Source: Polaribacter sp. SA4-12
GTDB lineage: Bacteria > Bacteroidota > Bacteroidia > Flavobacteriales > Flavobacteriaceae
Length of the DNA stretch: 64,000 nucleotides
Reading direction: 5' to 3'
NCBI RefSeq assembly: GCF_002163675.1
Contig: NZ_CP019334.1
Location: forward strand, 1,188,001 to 1,252,000
Shown here: positions 16,201-25,638 of the stretch, one piece after another
How positions within the stretch are numbered: position 1 is the stretch's first letter
Layout: every line of letters begins with the position of its first letter
Translations under genes and position numbers: made by a program
The notes under the pieces: generated by a model
The model's input: the letters and a program-made list of their open reading frames with translations, nothing else
The model's database searches: none
Told to the model about the DNA's origin: nothing

Positions 16201-17295
16201 TTTATAATAAACATTATTCTGAATTTTCACATCTCCGTTTTGAATAGGTGCAAAATCTAAATGATATCCATTTACTATAAATAAATCCTCATCACCATCT
16301 AAATCAAAATCAGCAAACAACGTTCCCCAAGCCCATTTAGTGTTATTAATTTTTTCTTCTAATGCAGAGTCTTTAAAAGTAGAATTACCTTTATTTTCAA
16401 AAAGAATATTCTTATAAATTCCTGTAATAAAAATATCAAATTTCCCATCTAAATTATAATCTCCAACAGTCATTCCCATATCATTAATATTACTATTCAA
16501 TCCAAATTTATCAGCTTCATTTACAAAACTTTTTCCTTCCTGATTTATAAGTAACATATTAGCTTGCCCATCATTAGAAAGATATAAATCCATCCATCCA
16601 TCTTCATTGAAATCAAATGGTATTGTCATATATGAGTTATTACTTGAATTAACTCCAAATTGCTCTGTTACATCTGTAAATGTTCCATCTCCTTTATTTA
16701 AATAAAAATAATTTTCATTACATTCTCCCCATTCAGAAATATATAAATCTAAAAAACCATCATTATTAACATCAAACCAAGTTGAAGTAGTGTTAAAACA
16801 ATTGTTCACCTTTTTTATACCAGCTTGATTCGTTTTTTCTAAAAAAGTTCCATCTCCTTCATTATGGAATAATTGAACAGAAGATGTGTAGGTTAAAAAC
16901 AAATCTGGATAACCATCATTATCATAGTCTCCCCAAGAGACTCCACTTTTAGAACCATTAAACCCACTATGCGGTTTTATTTTATCATTAAAAGGTAATA
17001 AATTATATAGACCAGATTCATTAGTAACATCTTTAAAAGTACCGTTAGCATTGTTACTTAATAATCTACTATGACTTTCTTCAACACCATCTTTATCCAT
17101 TTCCCGAGCAACAACAAATAAATCTAAATCACCATCATTATCATAATCAGCAACAGCTGCTCCGTTATTTTTTTCCACAAAGTCAATGTTAGCTACTCTT
17201 TCATTTTTTTTAAATGTTTGAGCGAATAATATATTAGAACAAGTTGAAAAAAATAGAATTAGTAGTACTATAAATAGTGTAGTATTATTTCTCAT
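13255..17295 (-). CDS. VCBS/ASPIC and vanadium-haloperoxidase-like fusion, T9SS cargo
   Basis: A 1346-aa secreted multidomain protein. After a signal peptide (about 1-25) come repeated FG-GAP/VCBS units with DYDNDGDLDLF-type Ca-binding loops (about 45-430), an ASPIC/UnbV-like region ending in KVTIKWPSGLEEVY (about 440-520), a DPNSCNYNPEAVIDDGSCEY linker, and a PKD-like domain (about 565-640). A PAP2/vanadium-dependent haloperoxidase-type domain follows (about 645-1255) with the three family signatures: DYIRPISAIR (about 1058), SGHSTYSRAAAEVL (about 1161) and SRIWGGIHPPADD (about 1228). A type IX sorting domain (AYPNPVFNKEFYV...) ends the protein. Whether it oxidises halides or is a phosphatase cannot be decided here. 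Confidence 0.88.
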   Translation of the reverse strand: MRNNTTLFIVLLILFFSTCSNILFAQTFKKNERVANIDFVEKNNGAAVADYDNDGDLDLFVVAREMDKDGVEESHSRLLSNNANGTFKDVTNESGLYNLLPFNDKIKPHSGFNGSKSGVSWGDYDNDGYPDLFLTYTSSVQLFHNEGDGTFLEKTNQAGIKKVNNCFNTTSTWFDVNNDGFLDLYISEWGECNENYFYLNKGDGTFTDVTEQFGVNSSNNSYMTIPFDFNEDGWMDLYLSNDGQANMLLINQEGKSFVNEADKFGLNSNINDMGMTVGDYNLDGKFDIFITGIYKNILFENKGNSTFKDSALEEKINNTKWAWGTLFADFDLDGDEDLFIVNGYHLDFAPIQNGDVKIQNNVYYKNLYQEGENTFTDFSNASNLGDKTISVSSVGFDYDNDGDLDLYVTNNDRTSFLYENTTTSLNSNNPNNWFKVDLEGTTSNRDAIGTIVKVYTENKELLRYYSGVSFFSQSLQSINFGLGNENKISKVTIKWPSGLEEVYNNFDSNLRIKFIEGNGFEIVEEVKVVKLIGCTDPNSCNYNPEAVIDDGSCEYLSKKEITGPKTSGYFKIEKYSYKGDDNSSYIWELEGGEIISGRGTSQIDVKWEFNDIGKIRVVEKGENCSSEIVELNVTLSSKKMSENNSIARIWNEALLIAIRGDYARPTVHARNLFHTSIAFYDSWAIYNQVAKTYLIGNKLQNYSNDFEGFNSNENIEESRIKTISYAAYRLLNHRFKNSPKYNNSKRFFDLIMNEYGYDRNFISTDYSNGDPAALGNFIAESIINYGFTDNSNEELKYENKFYTPINEPLAPKIPGNKSLTNPNRWQPLSLDEYIDQSGNLIEGTTPEFLSPEWGLVSPFALVEESKETFLRNDNEYIVYHNPKDPPQLNIDSSNDSNDNYKWGFSLVSIWGSHLDTSDGVLWDISPKSIGNLNIKDFPNNFNDFSKFYNETDGGDFGKGRTLNPYTKKPYEEEIVPRGDYTRVLAEFWADGPDSETPPGHWFTLLNYVNDHSLLEKKFNGKGEGLNALEWDVKSYFILGGAMHDAAISAWGIKGWHDYIRPISAIRYMAELGQSSNSNLSNYHVEGIPLKEGFIEVVQENDPLEGNNGEHIGKIKLYSWKGHKSITNPIEDAAGVGWILAEEWWPYQRPSFVTPPFAGYVSGHSTYSRAAAEVLTLITGDEFFPGGMGEFVAIKNEFLVFENGPSVDVKLQWATYRDASDQCSLSRIWGGIHPPADDIPGRIIGENIGKDAFNFGVNYFTGKNSNKSLSTERIAYPNPVFNKEFYVLNTIESDVFRLIDVKGTSIILSNVSFDTSSKITKINCPANLASGVYFLQINNESILLFIK

Positions 17296-17434
17296 TATGA
17301 AATTCGTAATTTACAAGGTCTTTCAATATATAATTTTTTTTTTAAATAAAAATTTAACGCATTAAATAGTTTATTATTTATAGGTTTTTAAATGATAAAA
17401 AAAATGGTATTTTTAGCCCTCATATAATTGATAC

Positions 17435-20224
17435 ATGAAGTTAGACATTTCTGAAGTAAACCCTAAAGAAAACATTATAATTAAAGGAGCTAGACTCCAC
17501 AATTTAAAGAATATAGATGTTGTTATTCCAAGAAACAAACTGGTTGTAATTACTGGTCTTTCTGGTTCTGGAAAATCTTCTTTAGCGTTTGATACTTTGT
17601 ATGCAGAAGGTCAAAGGCGTTATGTAGAAAGTTTATCTTCTTATGCGCGTCAGTTTTTAGGAAAATTACACAAACCAAAAGTAGATTACATAAAAGGTAT
17701 TGCACCTGCAATTGCTATTGAGCAAAAAGTAAATTCTACGAATCCTCGTTCTACAGTGGGGACTTCTACAGAAATTTACGATTATATTAAATTATTATAT
17801 GCCAGAATTGGTAGAACCTTCTCTCCTATTTCTGGAAATGAAGTAAAAAAAGACACCGTTTCTGATGTTGTGAACTTTATAAAAAAGTTTGACGAGAGAA
17901 CAAAACTATTATTATTGGCGCCTATTTCAATTGATGAAAACCGAGATTTAAAAACTGTTTTACAGGTTTTAGAACAACAAGGTTATGCGCGTTTAAAATG
18001 GAATGATAAAGTATATAGAATATCCGATTTCCCACAAGCGGATTTTAAAAATGAGGATTTATTTTTAGTGGTTGATAGAATTATCACAAAAGATGATGAA
18101 GATTTTTACAACAGATTAGCAGATGCAATTCAGACTGCTTTTTTTGAAGGAAAAGGAATCTGTTTTGTTGAAAATTTAGAAGATCATAAAGTTGCTGAAT
18201 TTAGTAATAAATTCGATTTAGACGGAATGTCTTTCTTAGAACCAAACACACATTTATTCAGCTTTAACAATCCTTATGGAGCTTGCCCAACTTGTGAAGG
18301 TTACGGAAGTGTAATTGGTATTGATGATGATTTAGTCATTCCAAATACGGGTTTATCCATTTTTGAAGATGCTATTTTTCCTTTTAAAACACCTTCTTAC
18401 ATTCATTATAAAGAAGACTTAATTGAGGTTGCATATCAATTTGATATTCCTATTCATAAACCTTGGTTTGAATTAACCGAAGAACAAAAAGCATTAGTTT
18501 GGGATGGAAATGAAAGCTTTCACGGAATTCATCATTTCTTTACTGTTTTAGAAGAAAAAAGTTATAAAATACAAAATAGAGTGATGCTTTCTCGCTATCG
18601 AGGAAAAACAAAATGTACTTCTTGTAACGGAAAACGATTAAGACATGAAACCAATTTTGTTAAAATAAATGAGAAAACAATTTCTGATTTAGTAACGCTT
18701 CCTTTGGATGAATTATCAGTGTTTTTCAAAAATATAGAATTAGATAAATACGAAGCCAAAATCGGGAAACGTTTGTTGACAGAAATCAATAATCGTTTGC
18801 AGTTTTTAACTGATGTTGGTTTGTCATATTTAACAATCAACAGAACATCAAACACACTTTCTGGTGGTGAAAGTCAGCGTATAAATCTGGCGACTTCTTT
18901 AGGAAGTTCTCTGGTTGGTTCTATGTATATTTTAGATGAACCTAGTATTGGTTTGCATCCAAAAGATACAGAACGTTTAATCGGTGTTTTAAAAGATTTA
19001 CGAAATTTAGGAAACACCGTTGTTGTGGTAGAACATGATGAAGATATCATGCGAGAGGCCGATTATATTATAGATATTGGTCCGGAAGCGGGGACTTTTG
19101 GTGGACATGTTGTTGCGGAAGGTGATTTTGATGCCATTTTAAAATCGGATTCTTTAACTGCAAAATATTTAAACGAAGAATTAAAAATTGAAGTTCCTAG
19201 AAAACGTAGAACTTCAAAAAATAGCATCCAAATTATTGGAGCAAGAGAAAACAATTTAAAAAATGTTGATGTTACCTTTCCTTTAAATTGTTTAACTGTA
19301 ATTACAGGAGTTTCTGGTTCTGGAAAAAGTACATTGGTTAAAAATATTTTGTATCCAACAATGCAAAAAAAATTGATTGGTTATGGAGATAAAATCGGTC
19401 AACATACAGAAGTTAAAGGAAATTTCGAGAACATAAAACACGTAGAGTTTATAGATCAAAATCCTATTGGACGCTCTTCTCGTTCAAATCCAGTAACGTA
19501 TATTAAGGCTTATGATGATATTAGAGCACTGTTTTCTAATCAGAAATTATCATCCATAAGAAACTACAAACCAAAACACTTTTCTTTTAATGTTGAAGGA
19601 GGTCGTTGTGAGGTTTGTAAAGGTGAAGGTGAAGTTACAATTGAAATGCAATTTATGGCAGATGTGCATTTAGAATGCGATGTTTGTAATGGAAAACGTT
19701 TCAAGAAAGAAGTTTTAGAAGTCAAATTCGATGGAAAATCTATTGATGATATTTTAAACCTTACCATTGATGATGCTGTTCAGTTTTTCTCTGAAAATTT
19801 AGTCACCAAAATTGCAAGCAAATTAAAACCATTGCAAGATGTTGGTTTAGGGTATGTAAAATTAGGGCAATCTTCTTCTACCCTTTCTGGTGGTGAAGCG
19901 CAACGTATAAAATTGGCTTCCTTTTTAGTAAAAGGAAATACAAAAGACAAGGCTTTATTTATTTTTGATGAACCAACTACTGGTCTACATTTTCACGATA
20001 TTCAGAAATTATTAGCTTCTTTTAATGCGTTAATTGACAAAGGACATTCCATTATTGTAATTGAACATAATATAGAGTTGATTAAATGTGCAGATTATAT
20101 TATTGACTTAGGTTTAGAGGGTGGGAAAAATGGAGGAAACCTTATTTTTCAAGGAGTTCCTGAAGAGTTAGCTAAAAACAAGGAATCATATACTGCTAAA
20201 TATTTGGCGGAAAAATTGGTTTAG
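17435..20224 (+). CDS. uvrA: Excinuclease ABC subunit A
   Basis: A 929-aa DNA-damage recognition ATPase of nucleotide excision repair. It has two ABC modules: Walker [10 protein letters not shown] near residue 40 and GVSGSGKST near 625; signatures [12 protein letters not shown] and [12 protein letters not shown]; Walker [12 protein letters not shown] and [11 protein letters not shown]. Zinc-binding Cys pairs are visible ([32 protein letters not shown]). The length agrees with canonical UvrA. It is divergent from the haloperoxidase-fusion gene and monocistronic. Confidence 0.98.
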   Translation: MKLDISEVNPKENIIIKGARLHNLKNIDVVIPRNKLVVITGLSGSGKSSLAFDTLYAEGQRRYVESLSSYARQFLGKLHKPKVDYIKGIAPAIAIEQKVNSTNPRSTVGTSTEIYDYIKLLYARIGRTFSPISGNEVKKDTVSDVVNFIKKFDERTKLLLLAPISIDENRDLKTVLQVLEQQGYARLKWNDKVYRISDFPQADFKNEDLFLVVDRIITKDDEDFYNRLADAIQTAFFEGKGICFVENLEDHKVAEFSNKFDLDGMSFLEPNTHLFSFNNPYGACPTCEGYGSVIGIDDDLVIPNTGLSIFEDAIFPFKTPSYIHYKEDLIEVAYQFDIPIHKPWFELTEEQKALVWDGNESFHGIHHFFTVLEEKSYKIQNRVMLSRYRGKTKCTSCNGKRLRHETNFVKINEKTISDLVTLPLDELSVFFKNIELDKYEAKIGKRLLTEINNRLQFLTDVGLSYLTINRTSNTLSGGESQRINLATSLGSSLVGSMYILDEPSIGLHPKDTERLIGVLKDLRNLGNTVVVVEHDEDIMREADYIIDIGPEAGTFGGHVVAEGDFDAILKSDSLTAKYLNEELKIEVPRKRRTSKNSIQIIGARENNLKNVDVTFPLNCLTVITGVSGSGKSTLVKNILYPTMQKKLIGYGDKIGQHTEVKGNFENIKHVEFIDQNPIGRSSRSNPVTYIKAYDDIRALFSNQKLSSIRNYKPKHFSFNVEGGRCEVCKGEGEVTIEMQFMADVHLECDVCNGKRFKKEVLEVKFDGKSIDDILNLTIDDAVQFFSENLVTKIASKLKPLQDVGLGYVKLGQSSSTLSGGEAQRIKLASFLVKGNTKDKALFIFDEPTTGLHFHDIQKLLASFNALIDKGHSIIVIEHNIELIKCADYIIDLGLEGGKNGGNLIFQGVPEELAKNKESYTAKYLAEKLV

Positions 20225-20230
20225 TAGAAG

Positions 20231-20300
20231 CTATTTCCTGCTTTACACTATATCTTTTTTTCGAAAATAAAAAAAAGGATGTCGTTTCAATCAGGGCTAG
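20231..20300 (-). ncRNA. Structured intergenic RNA-like element, copy C (reverse)
   Basis: Read on the minus strand: CTA-GCCCTG, core ATTGAAACGACATCC, a T-rich/A-rich hairpin, GATATAGTGTAAAG, CAGG-AAA-TAG. The core is identical to copy B. The flanking stem is CCTG/CAGG and CTA/TAG, where copies A and B have GGG/CCC and GCGTT/AACGC, so both sides changed together. It lies between uvrA and the next gene, opposite in orientation to both. The adjoining 20301-20420 holds only a short REP-like stretch (GAGATTTCTCAATCGC). Confidence 0.6.
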
Positions 20301-20420
20301 ACTTGTTTATGAACAAATAGTAAAAAAATTAAGTAAGTGCCATTTAATAAAAATGAGATTTCTCAATCGCTGAAAAAGCTCATTTCTAAATGACAACCGT
20401 TAGAAAATAAAAAAAGTAAA

Positions 20421-21524
20421 ATGATTACGAATTTAACAGACAAACAAAAAATTAATTGGGTAAGAATAATTGCACTTATTCCCGTACTTATTTTAATGAT
20501 GTACGCTCCAAGATTATGGGTTTCCACTAAAGGTTTTCCTACAATTCCGTTGTTTGATTGGTGGCCAATTCTTAAATATCCTTTCGATTATATTTTAGGA
20601 AGTTTCTTCTTTCTAATTCAAATTGTATACATTTTTCAGAATAAAAGATGGCAAGGTTGGGCCATTATTTTGCTCTACGTTTTCTTAGCTTTGGTTGATC
20701 AAAACAGGCTACAACCCTATTTCTACCAGAGTTTTTTAACCATTTTCGCTATTGAAATTTTCAACAGAAAAGCAAATCCTAAAAAAATATTGTATGCAAT
20801 CATTCTTATCTTTTTTGCAACTTATTTTTGGAGTGGAATTCAAAAAGTAAACGAAGCTTTTTACATACAATGGTTGAGTGCTCTAAACAAACATTTTAGC
20901 TTTTTACCACAATGGTTTTTACACGTTTTCACCTATGCAGTTCCTTGGTTAGAAGCATTAATGGGTGTTTTATTGTTATTTAATAAAACTAGAAAATTTG
21001 GTGTTTTATTTATTTTAGCAATGCACGGTACAATTACGTTTCTATTATTTTATTTAGGGTATGGCTACAATGTTGTACCTTGGAATATTCAGAATATGTT
21101 TAGTGTTGTTATCTTATTTTGGACTTTAAAAACAACAAATGCATTTGAATTTTTCATTCAGTTTTTCAACAAACAAAAAATAGCAATCTTAATTTTTACA
21201 ATTGCCTTACCGCTTGCAAATAATCTTACTGGTTTTTATGATAGCTTGTTGTCATTCCATTTTTTTACGGCAGATTTAAACTATTATAATATTTTTATCA
21301 ATGAAGAATTAGAAGATACTTTACCTGATGATATTCAGCGTTTTTATCGTTTTGAAAACGGAAAAGCATACATTCAAATGAATGAATGGGCACAGTCAGA
21401 CAATAAAGTATTGTTTTATCCTGAAGAACGAATTGTTAAATATATGGATGTCTATTTACGTTCTTTTGCTAAAAACCCACAAGAAGAAGGATTGACAAAA
21501 CTGGTTGTTTATAATCAAGATTGA
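20421..21524 (+). CDS. Multi-pass membrane protein (HTTM/DoxX-like?)
   Basis: A 367-aa inner-membrane protein with about eight hydrophobic segments between residues 12 and 275, then a soluble C-terminal domain of about 90 aa (LEDTLPDDIQRFYRF...). Polar residues inside membrane segments include YFWSGIQKVNEAF and VPWNIQNMF. The segment pattern and the WSGIxKxN phrase recall the HTTM/vitamin-K-carboxylase-like membrane fold, but the match is from memory and weak. The next gene, a lipoprotein 110 nt downstream, may or may not be co-transcribed. Confidence 0.6.
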   Translation: MITNLTDKQKINWVRIIALIPVLILMMYAPRLWVSTKGFPTIPLFDWWPILKYPFDYILGSFFFLIQIVYIFQNKRWQGWAIILLYVFLALVDQNRLQPYFYQSFLTIFAIEIFNRKANPKKILYAIILIFFATYFWSGIQKVNEAFYIQWLSALNKHFSFLPQWFLHVFTYAVPWLEALMGVLLLFNKTRKFGVLFILAMHGTITFLLFYLGYGYNVVPWNIQNMFSVVILFWTLKTTNAFEFFIQFFNKQKIAILIFTIALPLANNLTGFYDSLLSFHFFTADLNYYNIFINEELEDTLPDDIQRFYRFENGKAYIQMNEWAQSDNKVLFYPEERIVKYMDVYLRSFAKNPQEEGLTKLVVYNQD

Positions 21525-21634
21525 TCTTTTTTAACGAATTCTAATTCATAGTATCCGAATTCTAATACAGGCAAAATTAACCTCAACTTCTCATTTACTT
21601 TTACAGTGTATTAACATTTAAAAAAGTAGAAATC

Positions 21635-22729
21635 ATGAGAACATTCCTAAAAAAATCAGTATTCGTAGCAGGTTTAATCGTTTTAAGCAATCCTTTTATC
21701 AGTTGTGACAACAACGAAATAAAAAAAGAAAAAGACGTTATCACTTTAGCAGAAAATGTCATTCCTATTCACGAAGAAGTTGATATAGAAGTTATCGCAA
21801 GAAAACCAATTGTATTTATTGCAGGTTTTGATAAAGGTAACGAAACCTTTTACTCAAATGCCAGAACTTATTTTCAAGAAAAAGGGTTAAAAGTTATTGA
21901 CGGGCAATATTCCTTAGAAGAAATTATTGTGTGGTTAAACGAAAACTCAAATCAAAATCCTTATGGCGAAGTTCATATTGTAAACCAAAGTAATCCTTAT
22001 AAAGGAATGAACTTAGAAACGGTTGTTAGAGGAGAAAAAATAACGACAGAAACTTTAAGAAGAAGCATTTCACAAGGTACTTTACCATCACTTAAAAATG
22101 TAGTAAACAATAACACTAAAATTGTTTTTCATGCTTCTGGATTGGTAGAAAACAAAGCGCTTTTAAAAACATTAAAAGATGCATTTTCAGCTAAAAACTT
22201 ACCAAAAGTTATCGCATCTCCATATCACACGGTTTTTGGCGGAAAGTTTTCGAGCCTTTATTTAGCACAACCTTATTACGTGTTTTATCCAACAGCACAT
22301 TCTCCTGGGAAAATGGATTTATCCAAAGAAATTGCAAAGAAATATCCAGAAGAAAAAGATATAGATTGGTATGACGCTTTAAATAATGAAGAAGAAAGAT
22401 ATGTTGGTGAAGCTTATACAACTCAGTTTAGTATTCCTATTAAATGGGAGTTTGGTTACCACAATACAGATGATGAAATGCCAATATTTACATCGCAAGA
22501 AGAAGTAATGGATTGGATTGAACAACATGAAGAATTAATGGTAGAGATTAATAAATATAATATTCCTTTAGAAAAATTTAGATGGAATTGGAACGTAAAA
22601 AACAGCACATTAGTAATTAGAGGTAGAACATCTGCCTTGTGTGTATTAAAACCTTTAATTAAGCCTTATGGAAATTTAAAACACATTGAGCCAGATACCA
22701 GCAACAAGCGTTTGTATGCGATGAAGTAA
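21635..22729 (+). CDS. Lipoprotein of unknown function
   Basis: A 364-aa lipoprotein: hydrophobic leader FVAGLIVLSNPFISC with acylation expected at Cys25, then an acidic/lysine linker. The mature domain begins PIVFIAGFDKGNETFYSNAR and includes EVHIVNQSNPYKGMNLETVV and KIVFHASGLVENKALL, an alternating beta/alpha layout that suggests a Rossmann-like or CHAT-like fold. I do not recognise a family. It is followed by a hairpin at 22751-22790, consistent with a single-gene unit. Confidence 0.65.
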   Translation: MRTFLKKSVFVAGLIVLSNPFISCDNNEIKKEKDVITLAENVIPIHEEVDIEVIARKPIVFIAGFDKGNETFYSNARTYFQEKGLKVIDGQYSLEEIIVWLNENSNQNPYGEVHIVNQSNPYKGMNLETVVRGEKITTETLRRSISQGTLPSLKNVVNNNTKIVFHASGLVENKALLKTLKDAFSAKNLPKVIASPYHTVFGGKFSSLYLAQPYYVFYPTAHSPGKMDLSKEIAKKYPEEKDIDWYDALNNEEERYVGEAYTTQFSIPIKWEFGYHNTDDEMPIFTSQEEVMDWIEQHEELMVEINKYNIPLEKFRWNWNVKNSTLVIRGRTSALCVLKPLIKPYGNLKHIEPDTSNKRLYAMK

Positions 22730-22750
22730 ATTGGAATGGAAATTGTGATA

Positions 22751-22790
22751 AACGTTATTACACTAAATTAAAAATGGTGTAATGACGTTT
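22751..22790 (+). terminator. Hairpin after the 21635 gene
   Basis: ACGTTATTACAC / GTGTAATGACGT, a 12-bp stem with one T-G wobble, then TTTTAATT. A weak T-tract makes it either a terminator or an operator for the kinase gene that starts 22 nt later. Confidence 0.5.
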
Positions 22791-22811
22791 TAATTAGTTA
22801 AGTTTGTAAAG

Positions 22812-24785
22812 ATGGATACATTTTTTAAAATATTATTTCTATTATTTTGGATGATCTCTGTTGATGTAAATTCTCAAGAGAATAATCTTCAAAATTTCAC
22901 AACTTCGGATGGATTATCTAGTATCTCAATAAATGATATTATTCAAGATAAAATTGGCTATTTATGGTTGGCAACAGACAAAGGTTTGGTACAATTTGAT
23001 GGTGTTAATTTTAAAAACCATACGATTCATAGTCAGTCTGAAGCAACCATTTTATTTTCTAAAAACAATCAATTATTAGTTGCTCATACTTCTGGTCTTT
23101 TTTTAAGAAGAAATGATTCAACTTTATATTTAGGAAAAGAAAAAGTAAATAAAATTGTTTCTTTAAATGATAAAATTCTCCTTGGAACAAATGAAGGAAT
23201 CTATCAATTCATTGATCATAATATAACACCTTTAAAAATACAATCGAAAATTGATTTTTCTATAATTAATGATGTTATTCAATTTGAAAACGCCATCTAT
23301 ATTGCGAGTAACAATGGTTTATGGAAATTAGACAAACTAATTGATCCTTCAAAAGTTCAGAAAATTATAGATACAAATATTGAATCTTTATTAGTAATCA
23401 ATAACCAATTAGCAATTCAACTTAAAAATAAAATACAATTTTACAAGAACAATAAAATTGTGTCTAACATTGATGTTTTAGAAGATATTACTTCTATCAA
23501 CACTATTGATAAAGAACTTTGGATAACAACAAATGGAGATGGAATTCACATTTACAATTTACCGAATTTCACTTTCCAAAGAAAAATAAACAAGTATAAT
23601 TCAGCTATTTCAAGTGAAATAAATACTGTTTTTAAAGACACTCAAAATTCTATTTGGATTGCAAGTTCAAACAAAGGTTTGTATAAATACACTTCAATTG
23701 AAGAAACAGTTAATACTGCAGTTTATATTGAGAATATATCTATCAATTATAAAAAAATTGGTTCTTTAAATGTTAATAATTTAGAATTAAAACCAGATGA
23801 GAATAATATTTCTTTTACATTTAAATCAGTCGATTTAAAGAATGCTAAAAACATTCAATATCGTTATCAACTAAAAAAGGGTTTTACTCCTTGGACTCAT
23901 CAAAACAACGTAGATTTTGCAAACCTTAAAGCTGGTAAATACACTTTTATCGTTCAATCTAAAAATGGAAAAACACTTAGTAAAAAGGTGGCTTTTCATT
24001 TTTTTATTGAAACACCTATTTATAAAAAAATGTGGTTTCTTATTTTAAGTGGCGTTTTATTATGCCTCTTATTAGCAGGTTTTATCGATTTGTATATTAG
24101 AAAACTGAATAAGAAAAATCAACAAAAAGTAAATGCTTTAAAAACAGCAAATCACTTGCTAACTTTAGAGCAGAAAGCGTTGCAATTACAAATGAATCCG
24201 CATTTTATTTTTAATGTTTTAAACGGAATAAAAGCACTTGGTAATTCAGGAAAACCAAAAGAATTAAATAAGATTATTTCTCAGTTTTCAATACTTTTAA
24301 GAAGTGTTTTAAACAATTCACGTTTAGAAAAAATTAGCTTAAAAGATGAAATTGAAACTTTAAAAAACTATTTAGAATTAGAACAAAAAATGAATTCTAA
24401 ATATTTTGAATTTAGCATTGAAACATTACTAAATAATATAGATTCAGAAGAGATTTTAATTCCACCAATGTTATTACAACCTTTTGTAGAAAACTGTATA
24501 AAACATGCTTTTCAACCAAACACAAAAGACCCAAGAATTAAAATTTTATTTGAAGTAAAGAACAATTTCTTACATTTTGTGATTGAAGATAATGGCATTG
24601 GATATCATCAATCTAAAAAAGAAAAAGTAAAAACGAATCATCATTCAGTTGCGTTAGCAGTAACGAAAGAGCGAATTCAGCATATATCAAAACACAACTC
24701 ATTTTCTATTGAAGAAATAAAAAATGAAAAAGAAATTTCTGGAACAATAATTAGTTTCAAAATTCCTTTAAAAACAGATTATTAA
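22812..24785 (+). CDS. LytS-type sensor histidine kinase with beta-propeller sensor
   Basis: A 657-aa membrane kinase. After a signal segment, two-component-regulator propeller repeats (IGYLWLATDKGLVQFDG, QNSIWIASSNKGLYKYTS) form a periplasmic sensor to about residue 300. A Y_Y_Y-like immunoglobulin domain follows (about 310-395), then one membrane helix (about 404-424). The His_kinase domain has the acceptor in LQMNPHFIFNVLNGIKAL (about 463), and the ATPase N-box/G-box are QPFVENCIKHAF and IEDNGIGY. It is the first gene of a three-gene operon with a metallophosphoesterase and a LytTR regulator. Confidence 0.92.
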   Translation: MDTFFKILFLLFWMISVDVNSQENNLQNFTTSDGLSSISINDIIQDKIGYLWLATDKGLVQFDGVNFKNHTIHSQSEATILFSKNNQLLVAHTSGLFLRRNDSTLYLGKEKVNKIVSLNDKILLGTNEGIYQFIDHNITPLKIQSKIDFSIINDVIQFENAIYIASNNGLWKLDKLIDPSKVQKIIDTNIESLLVINNQLAIQLKNKIQFYKNNKIVSNIDVLEDITSINTIDKELWITTNGDGIHIYNLPNFTFQRKINKYNSAISSEINTVFKDTQNSIWIASSNKGLYKYTSIEETVNTAVYIENISINYKKIGSLNVNNLELKPDENNISFTFKSVDLKNAKNIQYRYQLKKGFTPWTHQNNVDFANLKAGKYTFIVQSKNGKTLSKKVAFHFFIETPIYKKMWFLILSGVLLCLLLAGFIDLYIRKLNKKNQQKVNALKTANHLLTLEQKALQLQMNPHFIFNVLNGIKALGNSGKPKELNKIISQFSILLRSVLNNSRLEKISLKDEIETLKNYLELEQKMNSKYFEFSIETLLNNIDSEEILIPPMLLQPFVENCIKHAFQPNTKDPRIKILFEVKNNFLHFVIEDNGIGYHQSKKEKVKTNHHSVALAVTKERIQHISKHNSFSIEEIKNEKEISGTIISFKIPLKTDY

Positions 24786-24791
24786 GAGAGT

Positions 24792-25637
24792 ATGGAAAGA
24801 AGAAAATTTATAAAAAACACTTTAATTACAGGAATCGGAGCAAGTCTTGTAGGCGGATTTTATTCTTGGCAAATAGAACCTTTTTGGTTGGAGTTTGTAA
24901 AAGTAAAAATGCCTATCAAAAATTTACCAAAAGACTTAATTGGTAAAACGCTGATGCAAATTAGTGATGTACATGTTGGAAATAAATTTGACTATGAATA
25001 TATTATAGACTCCTTTAAAAAAGCACGTCTTTACAATCCCGATTTTGTTGTTTATACAGGAGATTTTGTTTCTTATGAAACTCCAGAACAATTTGATCAA
25101 CTAGAAAAAGTATTTAAATATGCTGTAAATGGAAAATTAGGAACTGCTGGTGTTTTAGGTAACCATGATTACGGTGTTGATTGGCTAGAACCAGATGTGG
25201 CTGATAGAATTTCATCAATTTTAGACAAAGCGAATGTTACAATTCTTAGAAATGAAGAAGTAAGTTTTAGTGGTTTAAACATATTAGGTATTGATGATTA
25301 TTGGGGATCAAATTTTAATCCCGTAAAGATCATGAATAAATACGATGCTAAAAAAGCAAATTTAGTTTTATGCCACAATCCTGATGTTTGTGATTTAAAT
25401 GTTTGGAATAATTATAAAGGTTGGATTTTGTCTGGACATACGCATGGAGGACAAGTAAAACCTCCGTTTTTAAACCCTCCTATTCTTCCTGTAAAAAATA
25501 AAAGGTATTCTTCTGGCGAATTTGATTTACATGACGGCAGAACACTTTACATAAATAGAGCGCTTGGTAATTTATTCCAGGTTCGGTTTAATGTAAGACC
25601 AGAAATTACAATATTTGAATTAGAAGAAGAAAAATAA
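24792..25637 (+). CDS. Membrane-associated calcineurin-like metallophosphoesterase
   Basis: A 281-aa enzyme with an RRKFIKN twin-arginine-like start followed by a hydrophobic helix, so it is probably exported or anchored. The full metallophosphoesterase motif set is present: MQISDVHVG, VVYTGDFVS, GVLGNHDYG, LVLCHNPD and LSGHTHGGQ. It resembles YaeI/YkuE-type phosphodiesterases of periplasmic or lipid substrates. It sits 6 nt after the kinase stop and 1 nt before the regulator start, so it is fully embedded in the two-component operon. Its product may be part of the signal the pair handles (inference). Confidence 0.9.
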   Translation: MERRKFIKNTLITGIGASLVGGFYSWQIEPFWLEFVKVKMPIKNLPKDLIGKTLMQISDVHVGNKFDYEYIIDSFKKARLYNPDFVVYTGDFVSYETPEQFDQLEKVFKYAVNGKLGTAGVLGNHDYGVDWLEPDVADRISSILDKANVTILRNEEVSFSGLNILGIDDYWGSNFNPVKIMNKYDAKKANLVLCHNPDVCDLNVWNNYKGWILSGHTHGGQVKPPFLNPPILPVKNKRYSSGEFDLHDGRTLYINRALGNLFQVRFNVRPEITIFELEEEK

Positions 25638-25638
25638 T

